64,000 nt of DNA from Argentina anserina. Its lineage: Eukaryota > Streptophyta > Magnoliopsida > Rosales > Rosaceae. Within the stretch, counting starts at the first letter, position 1. Each line of letters opens with the position of its first letter. The notes under the pieces are model-generated. The model ran no database searches. It was not told the origin of the DNA and saw only the letters and a list, made by a program, of their open reading frames with translations. Shown here one piece after another: positions 35,640 through 47,029 of the stretch. The translations under genes were made by a program, and so were the position numbers. The stretch lies in NCBI RefSeq assembly GCF_933775445.1, contig NC_065876.1, forward strand, positions 27,342,001 to 27,406,000, read 5' to 3'.

Positions 35640-36033
35640 TCCTATATCTTCATCTTCTTCAGAACTTTCTAAAGTGTTATATGTTTGCTATTTGATAGGT
35701 ACTCAAGAAATTATATGAAGTCATTCTCTTCATCAGAATAAGCGACTTCAACCCATTTCAAATTCGCATATTCTACAGCTTCATCATTTTCAGCTATTAA
35801 TGCCTTAGAAGTCATTTTATCTTTCTTAGGACATTTATTAGCGTAATGTTATTCAGCTTTGCAGAGCCAGCATCTACATGTCTTTGCATCTCTAGAAGAA
35901 TTATTTTGCTTTGGTTTTTTCTTCCTAAAAAATCTCTTATTAGGAGATCATTTTTCTTTCTCTTCTTTAGAAGACTTTGGTTTGGAAGATTTCTTCTTGA
36001 ATCTATACTTCTTAGAAGTGAACTTTCGTCCAT
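35640..36033 (-). pseudogene. Pararetroviral capsid C-terminus with broken CCHC zinc knuckle
   Basis: A basic Lys/Arg-rich stretch (35,900-36,030) precedes a CX2CX4HX4C zinc knuckle readable at about 35,835-35,875 on the minus strand (CWLCKAE, stop, HYANKCPKK). An in-frame TAA stands directly before the knuckle His. An acidic tail (EVAYSDEENDF) follows near 35,710-35,760. This basic region, knuckle and acidic tail are typical of caulimovirid capsid proteins. Confidence 0.8.
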
Positions 36034-36189
36034 GTTCTTTGCCAGAGAAACTAAAACTTACTTTTATTCTTCATGTCCTTAGAGATTGGCAAACCCACTA
36101 AGTTGGAATATATCCATAATTTTAGGACATATATTATCAACTCCTCTGAATTGTTTCTTAGCGGTTCTTGATTTTAGGTTATCTATGCA

Positions 36190-36705
36190 TTACTTTCTCA
36201 AGAGATCCTTTACTCTTTCTGCTATTCCACCAATTGTGAACAGAGGAAGTGGATTTTCCTCAACTGATTGGGCTACTGCATCGTTCCATGGTTCTGGAAG
36301 CTTTCTGTTATATGTTTTGATAAGATCATCATTTTCTATGTCTCCAATTGTGTAGTAGTAATTTTGAAATTCATTCGTGTATTCTTCAAAGTATCTCATA
36401 TTCTAAATACTCAGTTTCTGAATATTTTCTCTAGCTCTTTATTTTGCTTGCCCACTATGCCCTGTTATATCTCCATAGAATTAAGCATAAATTGGCATGA
36501 CAAAGTCCAGATGACTATTTGTTTGAGCAAGTCCATAAGAATTATACCATTTCTTGACAATTCTTATCAATGTTGACTCATAGTATGAATGAGCATCATC
36601 ATATGAATATTTGGATAGCACTAGCGCTTGAGTTAGCTTTAAGTTAGCGACCCAGTTATCTATATCTTTTCTCTTGTCTCTAACATTGTCAAGATCTAAG
36701 TACAC
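36190..36705 (-). pseudogene. Pararetroviral capsid protein core
   Basis: Two frames cover it. 36,481-36,705 includes NWVANLKLTQALVLSKYSYD and YESTLIRIVKKWY. 36,190-36,399 includes (F)EEYTNEFQNYYYTIGDIEND and LIKTYNRKLPEPWN. These match the conserved core of plant pararetroviral capsids (...W...L.K..LPEPW). A frameshift region separates them. Confidence 0.75.
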
Positions 36706-36792
36706 GCCTCTTTCAGAGACATATTTTCCCCATTTTGGCTATATACGAATGAACTTATGCGAGCTCCGTTCCCCAATCCTTCATGTAGGAGC

Positions 36793-37215
36793 TTATCCTT
36801 TTAGTAGTTTAGTCTTATTTTCTCGAATAATCTTTGTTGGGTAATTCGTAATATTTTGGATTACTGGTGCTGGTCCAGTATCTCCTTGCTTTGCATCCAT
36901 GGATGATTTTCTAGACTCAATTTTTGGTGCTTTTTGATACGGAAAAATATGCATCATCATCTTCTTCTTCCCATGTTGGATTTGGGAGATTCTCCTCATA
37001 ATCTCTTCTAATCCTTTAATGGATTTACAAGTTTCTGCTTGTGCATAAAGCTCTTTTAATCCCTCTGTTTTAAGAATTTTTAGAGGTCTTTTAGAATCTT
37101 CTTCCTCAAATGCTTCTTCGTGAAAGGTTGTAGCTCTTGGTTCAAAGGTATTAGCTTCATCATATCCAGCAAAAGAGTGCCTATGTTGGAACTGAAGACT
37201 AATTTTTCCTCCCAT
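36793..37215 (-). pseudogene. Pararetroviral region between movement protein and capsid
   Basis: A 140-codon uninterrupted frame (MGGKISLQFQHRHSF...) is rich in Lys and Glu in its centre, with a predicted helical stretch (GLKELYAQAETCKSIKGLEEIMRRI). It is probably a linker or accessory region of the polyprotein. No catalytic motif. Confidence 0.55.
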
Positions 37216-37439
37216 GTCTTCATAAACCGAAGTATTTGAACTTTGAACCTGTCTTTCCAGGGGTGAGAGTCTTCATTCCCTTGGAAAGGTTATTTCATAC
37301 CATTTTGTGAGTATGGATGTAGTAACACCAAGGCTATTTAAAAATCGGGTATCGGGTGCTACGTTCGAACTCATTAACTTTTAATAGATTCAATAATCTA
37401 TAGCATGTTCCATCATCTTATTCTTCATCGAGATTTCAT

Positions 37440-37760
37440 CTGTTTTCAACCTCAGTAGCTGCATCTCTTAAATGAGTAGTAAAATTTTGGGAAGACATTA
37501 AAATATGCAACCTAGTTGCACAATGAAGCTTCTATTATTCCTAACAACTCTTCTTGAAATCGGTTATTCTGTTAACCTATAGGACATACAGGACATAACG
37601 GTCTATTCCATCTCTTGCTAAGAGTTTGATACCTACTTGGACATCACCGATGTACATGTAGGAGTACCTTATTTGGATGGCTTCACTTACCTCTTTAGGA
37701 ATGATCAATTTAATGTATATCTCTCCACCATTAGCCACAATTGTTAGTCAAGAATCTTAA
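37440..37760 (-). pseudogene. Pararetroviral movement-protein remnant
   Basis: At 37,571-37,680 the minus frame reads RYSYMYIGDVQVGIKLLARD, the conserved core of the caulimovirid 30K-type movement protein. A related short segment follows in another frame (ELLGIIEASLCN, about 37,510-37,550). Stops and shifts abound between them. Confidence 0.8.
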
Positions 37761-38099
37761 ACCTATGAGAATCTAATATGAAAGATCTTTTCTTATATAT
37801 CTCATTTAATCTGAATCTGTTAGTGAATCTTGAACCTATGAGAATCTAATATGAAAGATCTTTTCGAAATTGTTCTTCGAGGTTATTTCCTATCTCTTTC
37901 AGATAGGCTATGCTATAATTCTGTTAGTGAATTATGGCATCAACATTTTTGCTATGTTTTTTTGTGGGAAGATGAAAGTTTAAGGCTTTATCATCTTCCT
38001 TTCTTACTTTTAGGTCTACTTTTTTATTTATCATATTCGAGAAACAAAAGTTTCTAAAACGTTTTTCAGGATTTCTTGTAAAGCTTTTAAATTAACTTC

Positions 38100-38593
38100 T
38101 TGTTGATGTATGTTATTAGTGAGATTCTCAGTTCGAGCTAACTTCTTTTCAATATTGAAAAGATATTGCTTCTCTTTGAGGTAATCTAACATCACTACAA
38201 GCTTAGCTACTCGAGAATTAATTTCCTCGGGTTGATCTATAAAAAGGCTAAACCTCTAGAGTTGATCTGATACTTTGGCTATGTCTCTACTTTTCTCTCT
38301 AGATAGGTGATCTTGGATTTTAATCAGACTTGGTCTTGATGGATCAAGTTATGCAACTCCAATTTCTTTCTGAAGATGAATACATTTGTCGTATAGAGTA
38401 TTTAATACCCTGCAGACATATTCGATGGAGTATTGGCTTTCTTGGATATGCTTTGAATGAAAGCACATTTGCCACTTATCATTTCCTTTTTTGGTACAAA
38501 AGGATTGATAACTCTTTGGTTTGAATTCTTTCTTTTTGGCTGAAAGGAGCCAACTTTGTGGCATAAGCCTATTATTTCTCTATTTTTGAGCAA
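38100..38593 (-). pseudogene. Pararetroviral N-terminal region, coiled-coil-like
   Basis: Lys-rich broken frames (for example 38,349-38,564, with YVCRVLNTLYDKCIHLQKEI) follow directly after the primer-binding site in viral orientation. They probably belong to the start of the viral ORF. No domain can be assigned. Confidence 0.5.
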
Positions 38594-38876
38594 ACCAGAC
38601 TCTGATACCAGCTAAGGCAGATCTAACGGATGCTAAAGATAGTAAGGGGCTTTTGATCTTCTTTAAAGACTTCTTAGATGGCTTCAATAATTTTTTGAGA
38701 TCGTAGATTCTACGTTGGAATTTATAGATAATATCCCAGGTAATTTTTGTATTTCCGGGAATGTTATTTTCGTATATTATTAATTTTTTATATTTTTCTT
38801 TTTCTTCTTGGAGTTCTTTTAAAGATAATTTAAGAAAGGATAATAATTCAAGTCTAGAAGCCATTAAATTTGCCAT
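38580..38876 (-). pseudogene. Short frame spanning the viral primer-binding site
   Basis: A 98-codon frame begins MANLMASRLELLSFLKLSLK with an alpha-helical Lys/Glu/Leu pattern, and its last codons (SALAGIRVWFAQK) overlie the tRNA primer-binding site. It may be the first exon-like or leader ORF of the integrated virus. Its end marks the right limit of recognisable viral DNA. Confidence 0.55.
38599..38610 (-). promoter_or_regulatory. Initiator-tRNA(Met) primer-binding site of the pararetrovirus
   Basis: The minus strand reads TGGTATCAGAGT, the 12-base match to the 3' end of plant initiator tRNA-Met that primes minus-strand DNA synthesis in Caulimoviridae. It fixes the orientation of the copy as minus. 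Confidence 0.85.
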
Positions 38877-38900
38877 AATGATAAAATAATTGTTTACCTT

Positions 38901-41810
38901 CGAGTGCAGATGATATATTTTAGCTGCAAAATGTCAAATTAAAAAAACTCAAATATGAACCCACTACACTCTGTCAACAATTATTTAACGGTGTTAACGG
39001 AGTTAACGGTTTCGTAAACCAATGTTATGCTATAGCAGAAACTTGAGATATTGTTTTGATATTTGTGAAACTTGAGATACCAAAATTTAGAATACAAAAA
39101 ATGTGAGATACTACTTATATCCTTATCCCAAAATATTTTGATAAAAGTTGGACATAGACACACCGCCAACTTAATCCCATTTAAGTATTCATAAAAAAAA
39201 CTTAATCCCATTTAAGTATATACTATTTTTGAGTTTGAGGAGTTACTGTTTATGACTCTTTTGCCCTTACCCACATTCTCATTTACAATGTCGGCCGATC
39301 TATGGTCCTGCGTTGTTTTGGTTCCCTCATCTTTTTCTCTGCGCTCTCTTCTTGTTCATTCTCATGAAACCTTTTGGCACTCTCTTCTTTGTATCTCTCT
39401 ACTATTGTTGTTTTATGTGGCTCTATAATCTAACGTCAGGGGTTTGGGCTCCATAGGTTTATTTGATCAATATGCCTGCGAAAGTTATTTGGGATTTTAA
39501 TTGAGATTTGGAGTTGCAATTCGGTCACATGTCTTTGAACGATCGACTTTTAATTGGGATGATAAACTTGCTCTAAAACTTTGATAATTTGGAATTGGGA
39601 TCCTCATCAGCAACGTTATTGAATCCATGTAAGTCCTTCGAAACTTAGCCAATCATTCTTTTCTATCTCCGTAGCTGCATGTTTTTGCGGTGTATTCAAT
39701 TTTTATCAGTAAATTGCAAGTTCTCATAAATTTTGCTTCACTTTTTTTTCTTTTTACTGATATTAAATGAATTCAAGGGTGCTAAATTTTGGGAAGATTT
39801 AGGATATTCTCACTAAACATTTAATATATAATTAGAACCTGTGTGTTTTTTGAATTTCGCTACAATCAACTTATTGCACACAATAGTAAAAGATACTAGT
39901 TTATGAGGCAATTTAAAAACATTACATACCACTTTGAAACAGTAGCATGATTTATAGTTCTATTATGCAGATACAATAGTTAATTACTAAAAATAAGGTA
40001 TACGTATATGTAATTTCATAAGGTATATGTACAGAGACATTAATCTATGAATATGCATGATACAAAAGTTGATAGCATGGAGACATTAATCTATGAATAA
40101 GGATGTTTTGTTTAACTACTAAAATAAGGTATATGTATATGTAATTTCACAAGGTTGTAATAATCTTTATCTTTAGACATGTCTTTCACCAAAAGAGTTG
40201 TCATAATCTTTCAGGTATGTTGTTCAATGTGTCCCTTATCACTCTGAATTTTTACCACTTAAACATTGTTATTTTATAATTGTTATGATTTTCCGGAATT
40301 GGGTTTTTCATCGGCAAGGTTCCGAATCTCTGAAGTCTCTAAATAGTCGGCGAGTTCATCTTAATTAAGATAAACCTAGAGTTTTTGCTTTACGACCAAT
40401 CTAGATTTATAGAGCCATCTGGATGGAAATTTATTTACTTGGTGAATGAGTTGACATAGGAATACATAGATATAATAGTTTGTATGCAGTAGAATCCAAA
40501 TTCTAGCTGCCTGATGCCCCTGATAAACTTGATGATGATTCACTAACAGTGATACTAAATTAGTTGAAATCAGTTGAAAAAAAAACGATCTTCTCTATAT
40601 GTGATTAACTTAAAAAAAAAAGATCTTGATAGTTTCTCATTTGAATTAAATTTCTATACATTCAATATATCTCACGCATCTACAGCTCATAGGCATGGGA
40701 ATTATTGAATCAGTTATGCATCAGTTCGTATAGAACATGTGATAGTGTGTTACTTCAAACAATGGAAAAGTAGAAGCATTTACATTCTAGATTTTCTAGT
40801 ATGGTCACAGGAACAATTATACAGTGTTTTCTTCATCACTGCATGTCCTCATTGAGAATGAGAAGCTCTTACTGAGAAATTGTTCTCCCTTGCATTTATT
40901 TATTTATTAATTCTGGGAACAATTATAGTGTCGGCTCGCTTAGCCGAACCCAGCTCATTATTGACCTATTCACTATATACTAAAGATGAGTCTATACTTA
41001 TCCACAGTTTCGGCTCACTTAGCCGAGTCCAGCCCATTATTGACCTATTTACATTACTTAGAGTTTGGTGCAGCTGTGTCGTGGACAAAATTGTTTTTGA
41101 GTCTGCTGTGCCCAGAATTACTTTTGAGTATGTAGCCTTTTATCTTCTTTAACTCATATTTTGTTTATTTTCTACTATCATGAGATAACGAAACCCAGAA
41201 TATTTTTCAATATGAACAAATCTAAATAATAAGGGCAAAGAGTAATCCAACAAGAGATGCCCCTTACTTCTCTCCTCTTTCTTCCCTCATTACCCAGATC
41301 GATTACCATAAACTAATTAACAAAGAACATGAGCTCTCTCATCTTTCTTCCTCCACTAACCAGATCACCATAAATTGGACTCATAAGAACACAAGGGAAC
41401 AAGGATGGTGGAGGACTGTGAACAATCTGAAAATCCAAAATTAATCAATACCAACAAAGAAGGATCTAATTCAAGAACCCAATACTTTATCATGACACCC
41501 AACATGCTCAGTGAGAAATAAGTGCTATTAAAGAAGAGATTTAATTCAAATAAATTTAGTATATGGAAGAGAATTCGGTAGACCCAGTGAGAAAGAGAAG
41601 ACATAGAACTGTGCAGGGACATCTTATATAAATTTGATTGAACATTGAGGATATATTTGGTAGTTTATAAAGTTTCATTTAAAGTCTATGCATCTCCGCA
41701 AAAGCAAAAACAAGAAGCAACCCATACCTAGCTTTTGAAATCCAGCTGTTGGGAGCAGCACTTCTACCCAAAAGCATCAATTATGGAGTTACCAAACACC
41801 GTTTGTTTCA
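38901..41810. other. Intergenic AT-rich region
   Basis: No gene recognised. Features seen: TTAACGG repeats near 38,990-39,015 with GAGATA(C/T) phrases to 39,115, and a two-copy stem-forming repeat at 40,930-41,053. An open frame at 41,365-41,622 (-) has no family resemblance. Confidence 0.5.
40930..41053. repeat. Two-copy repeat with an internal palindrome
   Basis: TCGGCTC(G/A)CTTAGCCGA(A/G) followed by (C)CCAGC(T/C)CATTATTGACCTATT occurs at 40,931 and again about 78 bp later. CGGCT and AGCCG form a 5-bp stem around a 5-nt loop in both copies. Confidence 0.75.
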
Positions 41811-41819
41811 CTCATAATC

Positions 41820-41890
41820 AGTGTTCGAAATATCGGATATATCAGTCGATATATCGCCGATATTTAGAATCCGATACGATAAGGGCATAT
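41820..41890. other. Possible terminus of a DNA transposon
   Basis: AGTGTTCGAAATATCGGATATATC followed by several TATCG / CGATA iterations looks like the subterminal repeats of a plant DNA transposon. No matching opposite end was found within a few kb, so this is only a single-end relic at best. Confidence 0.3.
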
Positions 41891-42479
41891 CATACCTACT
41901 TTTTCTATTCATTTCTTGAAAGGTTTCTCAATATACATATAAACATCTTTAATTGTTCTCATACTCATAGTTGCGCGCGTTTTTATGCAGCTATAACCTA
42001 CATTTTATTTCATACCTACGTTATGTTTCATAGTTGCTTTTTCATACTTGTTGGCTATATACTAAGGTTCCACAAAATATATGAATCATGCTTAACCACG
42101 TTTTGGATTGCAGAGCTCTTGTAACAGTGCTTGTAAAGAAACTAATTATTAGATAGAGAATGATCGAGATGATGGATGAAAGAAAAGGTAATATATAGTA
42201 TGACTCTCATAACCAATATGTTTGAGTAAAAAGAACGCAGCTATGAGCCTATTGAGTAGTGATTAATTAAAGATACGTTTACATGCCAAACAGAGGAAAC
42301 ATGGAAATCTTAATTCAACTACAGATCCTCGAAAATCTAAATTTTAAAAATGTTATGAAACATAGTGTAATCCTCCTTTGGCATAGTCCCAAATGCGGTA
42401 GACGAAACTATAGACTCAACCCTCCCAACTTAACTTTTCATGGGGTCATTTGTGTCTCTTTTCTTCTCTCAACCTCTCC

Positions 42480-42790
42480 TCCCAAACTGTAGCGGCGGCG
42501 GCCTGTGAGAATGTGTGGCCGGTCTGGTGGCACGCCTTTCCGGCGTGGTCGTTGGACTGGTAATGGTAGACCTCGTGTTCCTATGTGTGGTGGTTTTGGA
42601 GTTTGTTTCGCCGAGGTTTGGGAGGTGCGAGGGTGGATTTTGTCGACGCTGTGTGGGGAGGTTTCGGTGGAAAAGGGTAGGGGGAGGCAGATCGGAGGCG
42701 GCCGGTATCGGAGTGGTTTTCAAGGTGGTCTTCTACTTCGGAGAGGGTGGGGTTGGTTTTGATTTTGTTTGGGGTGCTTGGTCCTGATCT
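42480..42790. other. G-rich block
   Basis: A strongly G-rich plus strand (GGCGGCGGCC, GGTAGGGGGAGGC, GGAGAGGGTGGGG) sits within AT-rich DNA and abuts the hAT remnant. Translations in all frames are low-complexity. It may be the leader of a non-LTR element or a captured gene fragment; no family assigned. Confidence 0.35.
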
Positions 42791-44379
42791 AGCCTTCTTG
42801 ATTATCCAAAGACAGATTGAGGGGATCAACATCAGGATTAAGAACTTGATAATGAATCATGGAATAAAATTAGTTATGTTCAATGATCATTGCCCTTTGA
42901 AGTTGCTTTCGGGTGCTCCCACAAGGCTTTCATCTATGATTATTATGTTTAAGAAGTTTAAGGCAATCAAGAATGGTTTGCAACAAATGGTGATTAGCCC
43001 AAAGTGGGATGATTATAGATTAGATGATCAACTTAAGGCAGCTAGGGTAAAGGAGATGTTGTTGGATGATTTAATGTGGGATGATATTGACTACATTCTT
43101 GCTTTTACCGAGCCTATCTATGAGATAATTAGAAAGGCGGATACCGACAAGCCTTATCTTCATTTGATGTATGAATGGTGGGATAATATGATTGTTCAAG
43201 TGACAAATTATCTATAGGAAAGAAAGAAAGAAAAGAACTTGAAGAAGAATCTCTCTTTTAGAATGCGGTTCATAAGGTGTTGATGGCTCGATGGACCAAA
43301 AGCAACACACGTATCTTCATTACTTGGCTCATTCTTTAAATCCTAAGTTTTATTTGTTATCTATTTTAATTAGTGCACTTTATATTCTTGTTTAGTAATT
43401 TTATAAAATATAATCATATTTCTTTAATTGGTTAGTAGAAGCTTATATATATATATATATTTATATTTATATTTCAATGTTTAGGTATTATAGTTTGGAA
43501 TGGCTTAGTGAAGCTACTCATTGTGTTGCCCCCTACAAAGATTTGGAGATTACAAGAGAAAAGAAAACATGTCTCATGCGGTATTTTACCGATGAAGATG
43601 AGAGAAGAAAGGTTAACATTGAATTTGCCAATTTTTCTATGTGTCTGCAAGAGTTTGGAAGTTGAGATGCTATGAAGGATATATACTTATTAGAGCCAAT
43701 TACATGGTGGGCAATCCATGGAGCTTCGGCACCTACTCTTCAAAGTATAGCCTCCAAGGTTTTAGGTCAACCTAGTTCTTCATCTTGTTGTGAAAGAAAT
43801 TGGAGTACATACAATTTCATTCATTCTTTAAAGAGGAACAAACTACTCCCACAAAGAGCGAAAGATTTGGTATTTGTGCATACCAATCTTCGCCTCTTAT
43901 CTATGAAAAACCCAATTTACAATAGCAGTACAACTCTTATGTGGGATGTAGGAGGTGATCAATTTGAATCCTTGGAAGACTTGAGATGACCAACCTTATA
44001 CTTGATGAACCACAATTGGAGGGATACTTATTTGATAATGTTGATGATGATGATTTTATTGAAATGGAGAACATTGGAGTTTGAATGAACATTAGAGTTT
44101 GAATGAAGTTATTAACTATCACCAAATGAATTTTATTATGTATTTTGTTTAAAGTTTGAAACTTTGTTAGACTTGTATTTGTATTTGATATTTGAGATGA
44201 TCTTGTTCTAATTTAATAAACTATGCTACTTATTTTTTAAAATAAGGTATAAATATTTAAAATAATATTTAATTAACGTGTCCAAAACGTGTCTGTATCC
44301 AATAAAAATTTCATTTGGCGTGTCCACGTATCGAATTGTGTCCAATACGGATACTCGTGTCCGTATCTGTGCTTCTTAG
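42790..44379 (+). pseudogene. hAT-superfamily transposase remnant with right terminus
   Basis: 42,790-43,217 encodes part of an RNase H-like hAT transposase domain (LKLLSGAPTRLSSMIIMFKK, DDLMWDDIDYILAFTEPIYE, LHLMYEWWDNMI). After an AT-rich interruption, 43,477-43,989 continues (HEWLSEA-like start, YFTDEDERRKVNIEFANF, stop, WWAIHGASAPTLQSIASKVL). It ends in the hAT C-terminal dimerisation motif (SSSCCERNWSTYNFIHSLKR, then VHTNLRLLS). The last residues are frameshifted after 43,989. A terminus-like sequence GTATCTGTGCTTCTTAG ends at 44,379, with CGTGTCC repeats before it, resembling the end of the intronic hAT element at 6,711-7,211. The 5' part and left terminus are missing. Non-functional. 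Confidence 0.85.
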
Positions 44380-44767
44380 AAAATATACATATAATGAAAC
44401 TCATAGGTTTAACATTTGTTACACTGTGTTCCAAGGTAAGCCAAAAACAGCCGATCAGTCTTGAGGTAATCGTCACTATTTCGGTGGTAGAGATATGTTC
44501 TTCCAGTCTTGGTTAGTTTGATGGATGAAGTATCAACATATGTTTATTAATTTGAAATCAATATGCTGCGTAATTCAATCAATTCAAAAAAGCTAAAAGA
44601 GAATAGAACAATCATATAAGAGGAAGAGTCTGATTATATTCGATTGAGTTCTCCACATGAACAAGACAACAAAAAGATATCTTCCTCTAATAAAAATAAA
44701 TGAGGAAGTAAATGGTTTATTCTAATAACATGTAGCGAAATGCTGGCAATTTCATGGTTATATTCAT
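44380..44767. other. Short intergenic spacer
   Basis: AT-rich DNA between the hAT terminus and the target duplication of the next LTR element. Nothing recognised. Confidence 0.5.
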
Positions 44768-44772
44768 GTTCC

Positions 44773-45311
44773 TGTTGGAGGGTAAAATCTCGTCGTTGAC
44801 TTCGACCTCCAATTAAATGTAGACTAGAGCGGAAGCGGATCAGGAATCATCTAGGACCTTCGAATGTCCGTTGACTTGATCTGGCGTTGACCCCTCACTT
44901 TCTTCGTCACCACTTAATTGATGGTTGAACCTTTGGCGTCGCTTGAGAAATCGTCGAGGATGAAAATAATGGGGAGGGGTACCTTTAGAAAACTCTCTAG
45001 CTCTCAAGTCAGAATTGTGCTCAAGACTATTTGGAATAGCTCAGATTGAATGATTACCTTGGCATCTCCACCTCCCTTTTATAGGTGTTGATAGGTCGGT
45101 AAGCATTTACTCTTCGACAATTTCAGACTCATTAACTTTCGTCGGTTACACTCAATTAATCACCGACAAACATTTATTCGTCGACAACTATGTTGCATTT
45201 ACTTGTCGACCGTTACGTAACATTTATTCGTCGACCGTTTCGGTTTCGTATTAACTTTCCACTGAGCATTCATGTCACCTCTCATTAATTCTTCTTCAAC
45301 CATCATTAACT
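44773..45311 (-). repeat. Left LTR of the LARD-like element
   Basis: It starts TGTTGGAGGGTAAAATCTCG and matches the right LTR until CATCATTAA, then diverges. It contains several TCGTCGAC(A/C) phrases. Confidence 0.9.
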
Positions 45312-45581
45312 TTTTAGACGACTTAGTCCAAATGGAAAACTTTCAAGTTCCTTTGTTTCTCCTACAATGTCATCAAGTACTAAAATACATATAGTAATAT
45401 GTTCTAACCTTATTTAATCTTTGGGTCAATGCTGAGCTCTCCCATGACATCAGTTTGTCCCCTTTTCAAAGGTGTTTCATTCATGCATACACGTGGCGAT
45501 AGCATTTCATCGTAAAAATTGTTTGTTTGTCGGAGTTCTCTTACCCATCGATAGACTTGTACTCACTAGTTGACGATGTCC

Positions 45582-46340
45582 TTAAGGATATTGATAAGCT
45601 TTTTCATGCCTACCAACGACCTTTCTTCTGCCGACGCGGCTTTCAACGATGCACATGATATCATTGACCACGTCTTTCAAGTTAACCCTTCTCATTAAAG
45701 AGATCGTTGACCATGCTTGCGAGTCTTCCCTCTTAAGATACAATCGATAAACACTTTTGAGCTCCTTTAGATATTGCTTTTGAACACTAGAGATATCGTC
45801 ATCAACGCGTTTGAGCTCTAAAGATATCTTCGACAGCGCTTTTGTGTTCCTAAACCTGTCGACAACACTTTCATTCCCCACAACTCGTTGACAGTGTTTT
45901 CAAGATCTAAAGACCTTGTTGACATGCACATCGATCTCGAGCTAAAACCTCGTCAACATGCACCTTACTATCAAGCTAACAAATTCATCGACATGCACCT
46001 CGCCCTCGAGTTTAATAACCCCGTTGGCATATACATCACCCTCGAGAGCTTTCACACACTGGTCTTTCTTTTAACTATCAACGAAATTTATTTCCACAAA
46101 ATCCAACTTCTCTGAAAAATGTGCTATTGACGACTTTATATCATAGTTTTTCATTTCCTCCTTTTTTTGTTTTTTGACAAATACTTCATCCCTTTCGACG
46201 AGTGATTTCCCTTCACGTTTTCTGATTTCGTGCTTCTGTTTTTCTTTCTTGGACCTAATAAAATTCATTCCTCTTGTGATGCCATTCAATGACCCCTCTT
46301 TGAGATCCTTTGGTCGACAACCATTAAGCCTCGTCGACAA
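45582..46340 (-). other. Short frames inside the LARD-like element, function unknown
   Basis: Two minus-strand frames in the element's orientation are charged: 45,582-45,881 (starts MGNESVVDRFRNTKALSKIS) and 46,071-46,340 (Lys/Glu-rich, with RSKKEKQKHEIRKREGKSLV). The helical, charged composition could be a relic of a gag-like coiled coil, but no zinc knuckle or known domain is seen. Confidence 0.3.
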
Positions 46341-46614
46341 TTAAAATGTCGATGGTACTTTTATATCATTAGTTAGCTTAGGTTGCATCGAACACTCCTC
46401 TTTTACCCACGGGGAATCTCTCATTGCCCACCTTTTCTTATGGTGCTTTCTATATCTTACATGGCCCCTTGTTTTCCTTTGTCATGCGAAAAATTCCAGA
46501 CGATGAAGGAAAACAATCACAATGACACACCCCCTTACCACATGGAGAACACATCTCAACGAGAAAATGTGGCACGATAGTTCAAACAACCACCCGTTTG
46601 TTTCATCAAATGGT

Positions 46615-46815
46615 TATCAGTCTTTCAAGGTTGGCCTATCAGCCTTTCAAAGATCGGGCTATCGGCCATACAAGGTCGGGCTATCAGCCATACAGGATCA
46701 GCCCATCAGGCATACTGGATCGGCCTATCGGGCAACAAGGTTGGCCCATCGTGGGCATACAAGGTCAGCCCATTGGACATACAAGGTCGGGCTTTCAGCC
46801 TCACATATTCAGGCC
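46615..46815. repeat. Minisatellite of GGTC(G/A)G(G/C)C(C/T)AT units
   Basis: About seven units of 25-32 bp of the type CATACAAGGTCGGGCTATCAGC lie inside the LARD-like element. Confidence 0.8.
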
Positions 46816-47029
46816 ATCGACCATATGTCATTGGTTGTCACATTTTTCATTCATAATGTTCGCCTCATAGTAAAAATAATGAACTTGCCCCCATACTAAA
46901 ATGAACCCTAAAATACCTTATTTAGAGAAAATGTTCATCTTTAACTTACGTATATGACGAATCTTCAATGTGGCCAGTCAACGCATGCACATGTTGCAAG
47001 CTCTTACTCTGTCTCAAACACGATTGACG

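Larger units (their letters stand above)
24990..38900 (-). mobile_element. Decayed endogenous pararetrovirus (Caulimoviridae), minus strand, with nested LTR insertions
   Basis: Read on the minus strand from right to left, the remnants follow caulimovirid order: initiator-tRNA primer-binding site and N-terminal frame, 30K-type movement-protein motif, capsid region with CCHC zinc knuckle, protease region, reverse transcriptase, RNase H and a 3' region. Viral DNA totals about 7 kb (24,990-27,162, 29,292-30,480 and 35,284-38,900), roughly one genome equivalent for the family. All frames carry stops and frameshifts, so it is inactive. Three LTR-type insertions split it. The genus is undetermined; single-polyprotein types found in angiosperm genomes (petuvirus- or florendovirus-like) are possible. 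Outer boundaries are approximate. Confidence 0.85.

Noticed and set aside
42469..42832. Several overlapping Gly/Arg- or Pro/Thr-rich frames on both strands
   Set aside because: All arise from the same G-rich block; low-complexity translations without a domain.
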